DNA of 64,000 nt from Oscillospiraceae bacterium (lineage in GTDB: Bacteria; Bacillota; Clostridia; Oscillospirales; Oscillospiraceae): contig JAFQIL010000004.1 in assembly GCA_017397565.1 (NCBI GenBank), positions 1-64,000 of the forward strand, in the 5' to 3' direction. Below the pieces are notes generated by a model. That model was not told the DNA's origin. It was given only the letters and a program-made list of their open reading frames with translations, and did not search any database. The position numbers were made by a program, and so were the translations under genes. This document shows positions 23,769 to 32,825 of the stretch, piece by piece. The stretch's first letter is position 1. Every line of letters begins with the position of its first letter.

Positions 23769-25028
23769 TTAGATTGCCTTGGCGTTGGCCAGCAGGTACT
23801 TTTCTGCTTCGGGATTCCAAAGACCGTTGTTAGCCTTGCACAGACGGTCCAGCTCAGCAAACATGGGATCGGTCTTGCCCAGCTCCTCAAAGTCGGAGAT
23901 TGCTGCCAAAGGCAGGTCGATCTGAGTGTAGATCAGCTTCTTGCCGCCGGGAATCTTGGGCAGGTTCAGAGTGGTGTCGACGACAGCGTTCAAACCGCCG
24001 ATGTGGGTGACCAGGCCGGAGGGGTTCAGCTTGCCGGCATTCATCATCTCAATGGCTTCCTGCATATCGTGGGTGTTGCCGCCGGAGGTGCCAACCACAT
24101 GGGTGTACAGGTAGTGAACATTGTACCAGTTGAAGGGCGCCTTGAACTGAGAGTCGGTAGGACCGGCAAAGAAGTTCAGACAGCCGTCAAAACCGAGAAT
24201 GTCGTCGGCCTGCTCAATGACGGGCTTTACAGGGGCGAAGCAAACCACATCGTCATAGCCGGTGCCGCCGGTAAGGCTGCGCAGGTACTCGGTGGCGTTC
24301 TCCATCCGGGTATTGACATAGTGCAGCTCAATGCCGTTCTTGGCAGCCTCTTCTACAGTGTAGATGGAAGCGGCGCGCTCCAAACGAGCCTCGTCGATAT
24401 CGGTGACCACCAGCAGGCCGGGGCGGCGGTCGCAGTGAATGGCGTAGTCAATGGCAGCCAGACCCATGGGGCCAACGGAAGCCAACAGAGCCATCTTGCC
24501 GCCCTCCTTAATGCCCATCTCATGGACATAGGAACCGGCCTTGGTGTGATACATAGCATGGAAAGTACCGATAACACAGCTCAAGGGCTCAGCCAAAGAG
24601 CCGTAGTAGTAGGTATCGGAGTTGTAAGGCAGCAGGCAGTTTTCCAGCAGAGTTTCAATGGGAATATTGCCGTACTGGGCATTACCGCCGCAGAACTCGT
24701 AGGAGTAGCCGGGAGCCATCTGGCTGCCTTTGTGATAGTGAGCAGGCTGAATGACGAACTTGTCGCCGGGCTTATACTTGTGCTTCCAGTTTTCGCCCAC
24801 TTCTACGATATCACCGCAGAACTCGTGACCCAGAATGGTGGGGGTCAGGTCGCAGCGATCGGGAACGCGCTTGTGGTCGCCGCCTTCAATGGCAGCCTTA
24901 TAGCTGGACATGCACAAACTGTCGGATACAACACGAATACGAACGCCGTCGGGACCCAACTCGGGCAGGGTGATCTCTTCCAGACGCAGGTCCATTTTGC
25001 CGTGGATTCTAACTGCTTTTGTTTGCAT
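23769..25028 (-). CDS. zinc-dependent alcohol dehydrogenase (sorbose-1-phosphate reductase-like)
   Basis: This medium-chain NAD(P)-dependent dehydrogenase has 419 residues. The catalytic zinc region shows SLCMSSYK and TILGHEFCGDIVEVG. The structural-zinc four-cysteine lobe of classical alcohol dehydrogenases is absent, as in L-sorbose-1-phosphate reductase-type enzymes. A Rossmann domain lies at about 190-330 (MALLASVGPMGLAAIDYAI, LLVVTDIDEARLERA). It probably oxidises or reduces a sugar or sugar phosphate from the locus. It has its own consensus promoter (25059-25087) and RBS AAGGAGG, so it can be made independently of the upstream PHP gene. Confidence 0.82.
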   Translation of the reverse strand: MQTKAVRIHGKMDLRLEEITLPELGPDGVRIRVVSDSLCMSSYKAAIEGGDHKRVPDRCDLTPTILGHEFCGDIVEVGENWKHKYKPGDKFVIQPAHYHKGSQMAPGYSYEFCGGNAQYGNIPIETLLENCLLPYNSDTYYYGSLAEPLSCVIGTFHAMYHTKAGSYVHEMGIKEGGKMALLASVGPMGLAAIDYAIHCDRRPGLLVVTDIDEARLERAASIYTVEEAAKNGIELHYVNTRMENATEYLRSLTGGTGYDDVVCFAPVKPVIEQADDILGFDGCLNFFAGPTDSQFKAPFNWYNVHYLYTHVVGTSGGNTHDMQEAIEMMNAGKLNPSGLVTHIGGLNAVVDTTLNLPKIPGGKKLIYTQIDLPLAAISDFEELGKTDPMFAELDRLCKANNGLWNPEAEKYLLANAKAI

Positions 25029-25058
25029 AGGAAATACCTCCTTAATTGTTCTTGCTTC

Positions 25059-25087
25059 ATTATAGTTTCCCGGGAATTGCTTGTCAA
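25059..25087 (-). promoter_or_regulatory. consensus promoter of the zinc dehydrogenase gene
   Basis: Minus-strand TTGACA (25082-25087), 17 bases, TATAAT (25059-25064). The spacer contains the palindrome TTCCCGGGAA, a candidate operator. Confidence 0.85.
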
Positions 25088-25147
25088 CGGGAGAGGAATA
25101 TTTGCCAAAAAACGAAATCTATATGATAAATTGTACTAGCGTCCGGG

Positions 25148-26302
25148 TTAGTGCTTGTTTTCGTGTTCGATCAGCTTCCAGGTGGCGTCGATCAGATTGC
25201 GGAACATGGGGTTTTCCATGGCTTTGATGACGAAGATCTGCCGGGGGGAGTTGATATCCTCACCGGAGACCTGGAACATACCGTACTGCTCGCATAGACC
25301 GCGCAGACGCTCCAGCTGAGCAGGGGTGTTCCGGGTGGGCATATAGGTAACAGCCTTGACGCCCTCTTCCTTCAGACATTCAAACACATCATCCAGATAA
25401 TCGTCTTCAAACTTCTGAGCCTTCTTGTCACCGGTGACGCTGTCACCCACATCGCCAAGATAGGCATAGCACAGGAACGCATCCACATCCTTGCAAAGCT
25501 TCACCATGTCCTTCAGCTTGGGGCATTCGTCGGTGGCATCAATAAAGATCATGGGAACAAATGTGCCCTTCAGCATACCCAAAACATCATAGGCATAGAA
25601 AGGATACTCCGTATCCAGCAGCATGGTTTTCTGCTTTTCAGAGAGGTTCATACCCAGAGAAGTCAGCTTATCGATCATGGGCTGACCCTTACCCACCTGC
25701 TTTTCCAGCTCCAAGGCCAAAGCATACATCAAATGCCGCTCGGTAACACCGCCGTTTTCCGCAGCCTGAGAAAGGGGCAGCACATCCCGGTCATAGTCCA
25801 GACTAACGCCAACCAGAGCGTTGATTTTTTCAATCATCTTCCGGTTACGGGCGTGGCGGGCGGCCTGGTAGGGCTTGAAGAACTCGGTCAGTGTTTCGAT
25901 CTTATCGTGGGGGACACCCTGAATGGTCATGTAGCTGACACCAACCTGATCGGGGTTGTTGGTGCGGCGACCTTCCAAACGGGTGCCATCCATGGAAATA
26001 CGGGCTTCCATGCCGATGGTGACAGGCATATCCACGATCTTAGCAGCCTCCAGAAACTCCTCAGCACCGGAAATGGAATCATGGTCAATGATACCGGCGG
26101 TGCAAAGTCCCTCCATCCGGGCGGCGTACACGGCCGCGGTAGGGGAGTAGGGGGAGAAGGAATAGGTGGTGTGGATGTGGTTGTTGATGTATTCCGGCAC
26201 CATGGGAGGAAATACGGTTTCCTTCACAATGGCCTTCAGATTCTCCAGACGCTCCGCTTTGGTGGGGGCGTTGAGCTTATTCAAGATCGCGATATCGATC
26301 AT
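25148..26302 (-). CDS. PHP-domain hydrolase
   Basis: The 384-residue protein carries a PHP (polymerase and histidinol phosphatase) metal-dependent hydrolase core. Motif 1 is NNHIHTTYSFSPYSP (HxH), motif 2 is GIIDHDSISGAEEF, and the glutamate motif is VTIGMEAR. The C-terminal half contains KAVTYMPTRNTPAQLERLRGL and FQVSGEDINSP (parts), where later metal ligands may lie. PHP proteins are usually phosphoesterases. In a sugar locus a sugar-phosphate phosphatase is a reasonable guess, but the substrate is unknown. It begins 10 bases after the SDR gene stop codon, clearly the same transcript. I know no standard fucose or rhamnose pathway step for it. Confidence 0.8.
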   Translation of the reverse strand: MIDIAILNKLNAPTKAERLENLKAIVKETVFPPMVPEYINNHIHTTYSFSPYSPTAAVYAARMEGLCTAGIIDHDSISGAEEFLEAAKIVDMPVTIGMEARISMDGTRLEGRRTNNPDQVGVSYMTIQGVPHDKIETLTEFFKPYQAARHARNRKMIEKINALVGVSLDYDRDVLPLSQAAENGGVTERHLMYALALELEKQVGKGQPMIDKLTSLGMNLSEKQKTMLLDTEYPFYAYDVLGMLKGTFVPMIFIDATDECPKLKDMVKLCKDVDAFLCYAYLGDVGDSVTGDKKAQKFEDDYLDDVFECLKEEGVKAVTYMPTRNTPAQLERLRGLCEQYGMFQVSGEDINSPRQIFVIKAMENPMFRNLIDATWKLIEHENKH

Positions 26303-26312
26303 GGCGCACCTC

Positions 26313-27191
26313 TTAGTTCAGCATGACCTGACCGCCGGTAACAGGGATGGCCTGGCCGGTCTCATATTTCTGCTCTACGCAGTACATAACGGCCCGGGCA
26401 ACGTCAATGGGGAGACAGCCCCGGTTCATGGGAACCTTTGCCTCGTAGAAGCGGCGAACATCCTCTACGGTCTTGGCACCGGGAACCTTGCCGGCCTGGA
26501 GGTACTGGACAAACAGACCTCTTTCGGGATCGCTCCACAGAGGACCGTCCAGATAGTTGCCGGGGCAGACGGCATTGACCTTTACATTGTAAGCGGTCAG
26601 CTCCAGAGCCCAGGACTGCACCAGACCGATGGCACCGAACTTGCTGCCTGCGTAGGCGAAATTCTTGTTGGAGCCTTCCAGACCGGACTTGGAGGAGATG
26701 GCGATGATGTCAAACATAGCCTCGGGGTCAGCCTCGTGCTGAGCCTGCATGATGATGGAAGCATACTTGGCGCACAGGAACAGGCCGGTGTAGTTGATGG
26801 CGGTGACGAACTCAAAGTCCTTCTTCTCAAAAGAAGCGATAGGACCGGAACGAACGACACCGGCGTTAGCCACCATGATGTCCAGTCCGCCGAACTTCTC
26901 AACGGTCTGTGCTACCAGATTGGCAACACTTTCCTCATCGGAAACGTTAACGGCAATGGCATAAGCACGCTCACCCATTTCTTTGGCAACAGTCTCAGCC
27001 AAAGGCTGGTTCATGTCGGCAATGATGATGGTAGCGCCCTCAGCGTACAGCTCTTCGGCAATGCCCTTGCCGAAGCCCTGGGCAGCACCGGTGACGATGG
27101 TGATCTTACCGGCAAGACGGCCCTGACCGGCGGGACGGTTGTGGATGTTTTTCTTGGCAAGCTCCTGCCAAACAGTCATGTCAACACTCAT
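26313..27191 (-). CDS. short-chain dehydrogenase/reductase
   Basis: This NAD(P)-dependent oxidoreductase of the classical SDR fold has 292 residues. The cofactor glycine motif is TGAAQGFGKGIAEE (about 34-47), NAG lies in MVANAGVVRSG, and the catalytic Ser and Tyr-x3-Lys are in IAISSKSGLEG and YAGSKFG. An N-terminal 25-residue extension precedes the Rossmann core. The closest style is sorbitol-6-phosphate 2-dehydrogenase or gluconate-type SDRs of sugar loci. It sits between the rhamnulokinase gene (15 bases away) and the PHP gene (10 bases away), so it shares their pathway. Confidence 0.87.
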   Translation of the reverse strand: MSVDMTVWQELAKKNIHNRPAGQGRLAGKITIVTGAAQGFGKGIAEELYAEGATIIIADMNQPLAETVAKEMGERAYAIAVNVSDEESVANLVAQTVEKFGGLDIMVANAGVVRSGPIASFEKKDFEFVTAINYTGLFLCAKYASIIMQAQHEADPEAMFDIIAISSKSGLEGSNKNFAYAGSKFGAIGLVQSWALELTAYNVKVNAVCPGNYLDGPLWSDPERGLFVQYLQAGKVPGAKTVEDVRRFYEAKVPMNRGCLPIDVARAVMYCVEQKYETGQAIPVTGGQVMLN

Positions 27192-27206
27192 AATAAATAT
27201 TCTCCT

Positions 27207-28682
27207 TTATTTTAAGAATGTAAGTAACTTTTGATAGGCGTCTTCCCACGCTTGGGTGTGGTTGGGCGTCCAGGTCTCTACAGATTCGGAGTTGCGGACT
27301 ACCTGCCGCAGATGCTCCAGATCCTTGATGTCACCAAGGGCCATGGCCTGCGTCAGCAGATTGCCGATGGCAGCGCCTTCCACAGGGCCGGTAACCACGG
27401 TCCGATCCAAAGAATCGGCGATCAGCTGATCCAGAAAACGGTTGTTGATGGGGCCACCGACGATGTTCAGAGAGTCGATCCGCTGTCCCTTCATCTTTTC
27501 CAGACCTTCCAGGGCGTGGCGGTATTTCAGTGCCAGAGATTCGTAGACACAGCGGGCAACCTGACCGATGGTTTCGGGAACGGGCTGACCGGTTTTCCGG
27601 CAGAATTCCTGGATCTTCTTTTCCATGTTGCCGCCGGCGTAGAATTCCGGAGAATCGGGATCAATAATGGAGCGCAGAGGCTCAGCCTTCATGGCTTCCT
27701 GAACAACACCGTCCCAGGAGATGCTGATGCCGTTTTTGATCCAGTCGCGGCGGCATTCCTGAATGATCCACATGCCGATAATGGTACGTAGGGGGCGGAA
27801 TGCGCCCTGAATGGTGCCTTCATTGGAGAAGCCTGCCTTGGCGGCTTCTATGCTCAGATCCGGCTTATCCATTTCCGCGCCAAACAAGGACCATGTGCCG
27901 CTGGAACAGAAGGCGAAGCTGCCAGTTCCGGGGATGGCGGCAACGGCAGAAGCGGTGTCGTGGCTGCCCACGGCTACGAAGGCGGCGCTATTGAGCCCCA
28001 GCTCCTCACACAGCTCCGGGCGCAGGTAACCGCGGATGGTGCCGGTTTTGTCAATTTTGGTAAAAATGTGCTTGGGGATACCCAGGGTTTCGATAGTTTC
28101 CCAATCCCAATCCTTGGTGGTAGGGTTGTAGAGCTGAGTTGTGGTGGCGATGGTGTACTCTGTACCCTTGGCACCGGTGAGGAAGTAACCCAAAAGATCC
28201 GGGGTCAGCAGCAGGGTGTCCGCGGTCAGCAGGGCGCTGTCGTCTTCCCGGACACGGCGATAAAGCTGGTAAAGGGTGTTGAAGGTGAGGGAAGTATCAA
28301 TGCCGGTACGGCTGTAGAGGGTCTCAGCAGGGATCTTTTCCTTAACTGCGTCAATATCCTTCTGTGTGCCCAGCCGGTAGGAACGGGGAACACCGTTTAA
28401 GTGACCGTTTTTGTCCAGCAGGCCGTAGTCCACGCCCCAGGTGTCGATACCGAAGGCATCCAGTTCCCCGTAGCCGCCTTGCTTAAAGGCCAGAAGGCCC
28501 TGCTTCAGCTGGTTGTACAGATAGGGAGTGTCCCAGTAGAACACGCCGTTCATTTCCACGTAGTTATTCTCAAAGCGGTGCAGCTCATGCATGGTGATCT
28601 TTTCACCGTCAAAGCGGCCCAGGATCGCCCGGCCATTGCTGGCACCCAAGTCAAACGCGATTAAATTTCTGATTTTCGACAT
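27207..28682 (-). CDS. rhaB: rhamnulokinase-family sugar kinase (RhaB)
   Basis: This FGGY-superfamily kinase phosphorylates L-rhamnulose, and in related enzymes L-fuculose, at O1. The 491 residues carry LIAFDLGASNGRAILG at the N terminus, the RhaB-type FGIDTWGVDYGLLD, VAVGSHDTASAVAAIP, FCSSGTWSLFGAE and the C-terminal NIVGGPINNRFLDQLIADSL (split). All are strong RhaB-family signatures. No rhamnose isomerase is in the window, whereas fucose isomerase lies on the other side of the regulator. It may therefore serve as the L-fuculokinase of this locus. A hairpin at 28756-28785 separates it from the binding-protein gene and may lower its expression. Confidence 0.88.
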   Translation of the reverse strand: MSKIRNLIAFDLGASNGRAILGRFDGEKITMHELHRFENNYVEMNGVFYWDTPYLYNQLKQGLLAFKQGGYGELDAFGIDTWGVDYGLLDKNGHLNGVPRSYRLGTQKDIDAVKEKIPAETLYSRTGIDTSLTFNTLYQLYRRVREDDSALLTADTLLLTPDLLGYFLTGAKGTEYTIATTTQLYNPTTKDWDWETIETLGIPKHIFTKIDKTGTIRGYLRPELCEELGLNSAAFVAVGSHDTASAVAAIPGTGSFAFCSSGTWSLFGAEMDKPDLSIEAAKAGFSNEGTIQGAFRPLRTIIGMWIIQECRRDWIKNGISISWDGVVQEAMKAEPLRSIIDPDSPEFYAGGNMEKKIQEFCRKTGQPVPETIGQVARCVYESLALKYRHALEGLEKMKGQRIDSLNIVGGPINNRFLDQLIADSLDRTVVTGPVEGAAIGNLLTQAMALGDIKDLEHLRQVVRNSESVETWTPNHTQAWEDAYQKLLTFLK

Positions 28683-28755
28683 TCCGTTACCTCCCTTTGA
28701 ATGCTCAAAGCTGCAGATATCTAAGGTATCTGCACCGTTCAGCTTTCAGAAGAAA

Positions 28756-28785
28756 ACCGGTACCACCGAAGTGGTACCGGTCGGT
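28756..28785 (-). terminator. intercistronic hairpin, partial terminator
   Basis: ACCGGTACCAC-TTCG-GTGGTACCGGT on the minus strand is followed by TTTTCTTCT. It lies between the receptor gene and the kinase, typical of attenuation after a highly expressed binding-protein gene. Confidence 0.7.
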
Positions 28786-28820
28786 TTCAGCCGTAAGCTT
28801 CTTCAGTTATGGACGAAATA

Positions 28821-29837
28821 TTAGCCCATGTAGAAGATGTTCTGATCCTTCAGAGCATCGATGTTCTCAGTGGTGTACCACTGACCGCCGATACCAACAT
28901 CAGAGACCTTCTCGTTGTTCAGCTTAGCGATAGCCAGCTTAACAGCCTGGTAGCCGATGGAGTAGGAGTCCTGAGCAACGGAGCCAACCAACAGAGCGCA
29001 GGTCTTGCCGTTGTCCTTGATCCAGTCGTACTGGTTGGTGCCAGCGTCGAAGCCGCAGAACAGGATGTCCTTGTAGGTAGGAGCATTGTCCTTAACCTCG
29101 GGGTAAACTTCATTGACAACGCCTTCGTTGGTCATGAAGATAGCCTGTGCGCCCCACTCAGTCAGAGCAGTCAGACCCAGCTTGTATTCGCCGGCGTTGT
29201 TCTGCTTCTCCTGACGGTTGATCTCCAGGGTGATGTTGTCAGCCTTAGCCAGCTCCTGGATCTTCTCGATGAAGCCCTCAGCGCGGTCGATACCGGTGGA
29301 GGTAGCGTCGTGCTGGATAACGCCAACCTTGTAGCCGTTAACCAGAACGTTCTGAGCCTTCAGGTAAGCATAGAAGTTCTCAGCGACAACGCCGCCGGCC
29401 TTCTTGTTGTCGGTAGCAACGGAGCCGATGGTGGGGTCCTTGCCAGCGGTGATATCAGCACCGTTGGAGTACAGACCGGAGTCAAATTCGACAACGGGCA
29501 GGCCCTTGTCGTAAGCAGCGACCAGCTGATCAACGAAACCGGTGCCGATGGTAGCCAGAACGATAGCCTTAACGCTAGGATCGTTCAGAGCAGCCTCGAC
29601 CATGTTACGCTGGTTGGGAACTTCGCTCTCGGACTCGGAAGTGGGGCCCTGGAAGGTTACTTCGTAGCCAGCTTCCTTACCGGCAGCAACAGCGCCGGCC
29701 TTAACAGCCTGCCAGAAAGCGTGGGTCTCGCCCTTTGCGATGACAGCGATGGTCTTCTTGTCGCTCTTGCCGCCGGCGCAAGCTACCAAAGAGACAGCCA
29801 GAACCAGAACCAGCAGAAGTGCAATGATTTTCTTCAT
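28821..29837 (-). CDS. sugar ABC transporter substrate-binding lipoprotein (RbsB type)
   Basis: This extracytoplasmic sugar receptor has 338 residues. The lipoprotein signal ends VSLVACAGG (Cys20). The type I periplasmic-binding fold is shown by IAVIAKGETHAFWQAVKAGAV, NQRNMVEAALNDPSVKAIVLAT, VEFDSGLYSNGAD, GVIQHDATSTGIDRAEGF and FCGFDAGTNQYDWI (parts), with DA/DG ligand-contact positions typical of RbsB-like receptors. Codon use is strongly biased, consistent with high expression. It is the third gene of the importer operon (ATPase, permease, receptor). Linkage to fucI/fucU suggests a deoxyhexose ligand, not proven. Confidence 0.92.
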   Translation of the reverse strand: MKKIIALLLVLVLAVSLVACAGGKSDKKTIAVIAKGETHAFWQAVKAGAVAAGKEAGYEVTFQGPTSESESEVPNQRNMVEAALNDPSVKAIVLATIGTGFVDQLVAAYDKGLPVVEFDSGLYSNGADITAGKDPTIGSVATDNKKAGGVVAENFYAYLKAQNVLVNGYKVGVIQHDATSTGIDRAEGFIEKIQELAKADNITLEINRQEKQNNAGEYKLGLTALTEWGAQAIFMTNEGVVNEVYPEVKDNAPTYKDILFCGFDAGTNQYDWIKDNGKTCALLVGSVAQDSYSIGYQAVKLAIAKLNNEKVSDVGIGGQWYTTENIDALKDQNIFYMG

Positions 29838-29900
29838 GTTTTTTTCCTCCTAAAATTTTTTATATAAAACCTGTCGGTTTTATTACGAAATGAATGGTTT

Positions 29901-30971
29901 TTATTGCTTAACAGAATCTGTCTTTTTCTTGGCTTCGGTGGGAATCTTGACCTTAGTGGCCTTCTTTTTCTTCAGAACGTCCAGCAGAACCGCGCCAACA
30001 ACGATGATACCGGTAACTGCGTAAGTGATGTTGGTAGCAGAGATGCCAACGCCGCCGGCCATAGCCAGGTTCAGACCCTGACGGATGATGACCAGGATCA
30101 TAGCGCCGAGGATAGTGCCGATGATGGTTGCGGAGCCGCCGGTGGTGGAAGTACCGCCAATGTAAACGCCTGCAACAGCGTCCAGCTCCATGCCGTTACC
30201 GGCAGCCAGGTTCAAAGAGGGGTTAGCGGCAACATAGAACAGAGCAGCCATGGAAGCGAAGAAACCGCAGATCACATAAGCGGTGATCTTGTACTTATCG
30301 GTATTGATACCGGACAGACGGGCAGCTTCTTCATTGGAGCCGATGGCCAGAATGTAACGGCCAATCTTGGTCTTATACATAACGACCATGCAGATGACGG
30401 TCAGAACCACAACCCAAATGATACCGATGGGGAAACCGTTCAGGTTGGTGAAGATCTTCTGGAACCAACCGGTGGAGGGGTACTTAATAGCAGAGGAGGT
30501 GCCGCGGACAGCCTCAGCAACCACAGCGGTCAAACCGCGGGAGAACAGCATAGAGCCCAGTGTTGCGATGAAGGGTGCGATCTTGCACTTGGCAACCAAC
30601 AGACCGTTGATCAGACCGAAGATCAGACCGGTGGACAGGATGATGGGAATGGTCAGCCACAGGGTGCCTTCATCCTGGGAAACACCGGTTCTGCACAGAG
30701 CACCGGCCAAAACGGCGGAACCGAAGCAGACAGTACCGATGGACAGGTCAATACCGCCGGTGGCGATAACGAAGGTAACGCCCAGGGAAAGGATCGCGTA
30801 AGGAACCAAAGCCTTGGTCATGGTCAGCAGGTTACTGCTGCTGGCAAAGCCGGGGTTAATCAGATAGAAGACGACAAACAGAACGATAGCGGCCAGAATG
30901 ATCACGAAGTTCTGCTTGCCACTGGCCAACAGTCCCTTGGTCTTCAGAAGGGGGTTTTTCTTATTGCTCAT
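29901..30971 (-). CDS. sugar ABC transporter permease (RbsC type)
   Basis: This membrane channel subunit has 356 residues and 8-10 hydrophobic segments. Family marks are FVIATGGIDLSIGTVCFGSAVLAG, GLINGLLVAKCKIAPFIATLGSM, AIGSNEEAARLSGI (the ATPase-contact EAA-like loop), AGVYIGGTSTTGGSATIIGTILGA (parts) and a basic Lys-rich C-terminal tail. A single permease gene implies a homodimer. The gene starts 2 bases after the ATPase stop codon and the receptor gene follows after 63 bases. Confidence 0.92.
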   Translation of the reverse strand: MSNKKNPLLKTKGLLASGKQNFVIILAAIVLFVVFYLINPGFASSSNLLTMTKALVPYAILSLGVTFVIATGGIDLSIGTVCFGSAVLAGALCRTGVSQDEGTLWLTIPIILSTGLIFGLINGLLVAKCKIAPFIATLGSMLFSRGLTAVVAEAVRGTSSAIKYPSTGWFQKIFTNLNGFPIGIIWVVVLTVICMVVMYKTKIGRYILAIGSNEEAARLSGINTDKYKITAYVICGFFASMAALFYVAANPSLNLAAGNGMELDAVAGVYIGGTSTTGGSATIIGTILGAMILVIIRQGLNLAMAGGVGISATNITYAVTGIIVVGAVLLDVLKKKKATKVKIPTEAKKKTDSVKQ

Positions 30972-30973
30972 AA

Positions 30974-32473
30974 TTAATTCTCCTCTCGCATAGTGGCAAG
31001 TTGCATAATGTTTTCTTGGGTGGCTTCAGAAATGTCCAGCTCTCCGGTCTTGCGGCCTTCACACATAACAATAATGCGGTCGCTCATACGCAGAACCTCG
31101 GGAAGCTCGGAAGAGATCATGATAATGGATTTTCCCTGCTTGGTCAAATCCTCCATCAAGTGGTAGATCTCACTCTTGGCACCGACGTCAATGCCTCGGG
31201 TAGGCTCGTCGAAGATGAAGATGTCACAGTTTTTCATCAGCCAACGGGCGATGATAACCTTCTGCTGGTTGCCGCCGGAAAGGTTTTTCAGCAGCTGCTC
31301 CATGGAAGGAGTCTTGGTACGCAGCTTTGCGTTGGTTTGTGCGGAAACTTCGCGCATCTTGCTGTCGTTGATCAGACCCATGGTGATGTAATCATCCACA
31401 GACGCGATGGCGGAGTTTTGTGTAACGGATTTATCCAGCATCAGACCAAAACGCTTCCGGTCTTCGCTGAGGTAGCAGATGCCGTGCTTAACAGCCTGCT
31501 CAGGAGTCTTGATTTTGGCCCGCTTACCGTTGAGGTAGATCTCACCGGTCTGTCTGGGGTCTGCACCGTAAAGCGCCCGGGCAACCTCGGTACGGCCGGC
31601 GCCCATCAGGCCGGCAAAGCCCAGGATCTCGCCCTTACGCAGCTGGAAGCTGACATTCTTGACTTCCTTGCCTGCGTTGAGGTTTTTAACATCCAAAACA
31701 ACAGGAGCGCCTTCGGCAACGGCACTGGCTTCTTTTTGCTCACCCATGATGGTACGGCCGACCATCATCTTCACGATGTCATCCTTTGTTACATCGGCGG
31801 TGTTGACAGTGCCCACGTACTCACCGTCACGCATGACGGTAACACGGTCGGAGATCCGGTTGATCTCATCCATACGGTGAGATATGTAGATCATACCGAT
31901 GCCCTTGCTGCGCAGATCGTTCATGATCTTGAACAGCTCTTCCACTTCGGGAAGGGTCAAAGCAGCGGTAGGCTCATCCAGAACCAGCAGCTTGCATTCC
32001 CGGGAAACAGCCTTGGCGATTTCCACCATCTGCTGCTTACCGACAGTCAGATCACCCAGCTTGGTAGCGGGGTTGATCTTAACGCCCATTTTATCAAAGA
32101 GGCGCTGTGCGTCAGCTTCCATCTTTTTGTCATCAATAAAGAAGCCCTTTCTGGCCTCTCTGCCGATGAACATATTCTGGGCAACCGTCAGATGGCCCAT
32201 CATGTTCAGCTCCTGGTGGATCACGCTGATACCGGCATCCTGGGATTCCGCGATGTTGTTGAAGTTGACTTCCTTGCCAAACAATTCAACATTGCCGCCG
32301 TCCCGCTTGTGGATACCACAGAGCACCTTAATTAATGTGGATTTACCGGCACCGTTTTCTCCCATCAGCGCATGAACCTCACCGGCGCGCAATTCAAAAT
32401 TGACACCGTTCAGAGCATGAACACCGGAGAAATATTTCTGGATGCCTTGCATCTTCAGAATTGTTTCACCCAT
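30974..32473 (-). CDS. sugar ABC transporter ATPase with two nucleotide-binding domains (RbsA type)
   Basis: The 499-residue ATPase has tandem domains. Domain 1 has Walker A GENGAGKST, signature LTVGKQQMVEIAKA, and Walker B LLVLDEPTAALT. Domain 2 has the degenerate P-loop FAGLMGAGRTE, signature LSGGNQQKVIIARWL, and IFIFDEPTRGIDVGAKSEIY. A degenerate second P-loop is usual for RbsA/XylG/MglA. It is the first gene of the leftward operon, 350 bases from the divergent lacI-type gene, and both have operator-like palindromes between them. Confidence 0.93.
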   Translation of the reverse strand: MGETILKMQGIQKYFSGVHALNGVNFELRAGEVHALMGENGAGKSTLIKVLCGIHKRDGGNVELFGKEVNFNNIAESQDAGISVIHQELNMMGHLTVAQNMFIGREARKGFFIDDKKMEADAQRLFDKMGVKINPATKLGDLTVGKQQMVEIAKAVSRECKLLVLDEPTAALTLPEVEELFKIMNDLRSKGIGMIYISHRMDEINRISDRVTVMRDGEYVGTVNTADVTKDDIVKMMVGRTIMGEQKEASAVAEGAPVVLDVKNLNAGKEVKNVSFQLRKGEILGFAGLMGAGRTEVARALYGADPRQTGEIYLNGKRAKIKTPEQAVKHGICYLSEDRKRFGLMLDKSVTQNSAIASVDDYITMGLINDSKMREVSAQTNAKLRTKTPSMEQLLKNLSGGNQQKVIIARWLMKNCDIFIFDEPTRGIDVGAKSEIYHLMEDLTKQGKSIIMISSELPEVLRMSDRIIVMCEGRKTGELDISEATQENIMQLATMREEN

Positions 32474-32572
32474 TCAACATCACCTTTCTCAATTCGCTTC
32501 AAAACAATACAACATTCCTCGTCAACAAGGGGAGGAAGTTGCCTGTGGAAGTCTTGTTAGGGAAAATCGACA

Positions 32573-32591
32573 AACGCGAAACGATTCGCTT
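32573..32591. promoter_or_regulatory. LacI-type operator, ABC side
   Basis: AACGCGAAACGATTCGCTT is an imperfect palindrome (CGCGAA/ATTCGC) closely matching the perfect site at 32781-32804. On the minus strand it directly follows a TATTAT hexamer (32589-32594 region), so binding should block the importer promoter. Confidence 0.75.
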
Positions 32592-32669
32592 ATAATACTT
32601 GCACAAAATCACTGTCTAATTATGGAAAAATGCACATATGAAACCGAATCACCAAGCGTCTTCTTGTAT

Positions 32670-32698
32670 ACTATAATAAACTTTGCTAAAAAAATCAA
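32670..32698 (-). promoter_or_regulatory. promoter of the sugar ABC operon
   Basis: Minus-strand TTGATT (32693-32698), 17 bases, TATAGT (32670-32675). A second candidate (TTAGAC, 16 bases, TATTAT) lies closer to the gene and abuts the operator at 32573-32591. Confidence 0.6.
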
Positions 32699-32719
32699 GT
32701 TATTTTTTAATTTTTTGTA

Positions 32720-32751
32720 TTGACAGCACAAAAATGTTCTTATATTATAAT
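32720..32751 (+). promoter_or_regulatory. promoter of the LacI-family gene
   Basis: TTGACA (32720-32725) is followed by overlapping -10 candidates TATATT (15-base spacer) and TATAAT (20-base spacer). Both are off the 17-base optimum, suggesting a weak promoter. Confidence 0.55.
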
Positions 32752-32780
32752 GTTACAAAATCTAGTGGCCATTTGTGATT

Positions 32781-32804
32781 TTATCGCGAATCGATTCGCG
32801 ATAA
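32781..32804. promoter_or_regulatory. perfect 24-base LacI-type operator
   Basis: TTATCGCGAATC followed directly by its exact reverse complement GATTCGCGATAA. It lies downstream of the lacI-type promoter and 22 bases before the gene, as expected for autorepression. The central CG and AT-flanked half-sites fit LacI/GalR-family operators. Confidence 0.85.
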
Positions 32805-32825
32805 GACAGGGAGGAGGAGCAAAAT

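Noticed and set aside
23751..25139. 462-codon plus-strand frame over the zinc dehydrogenase
   Set aside because: Antisense shadow. The minus-strand gene has a consensus promoter, RBS and clear dehydrogenase motifs.
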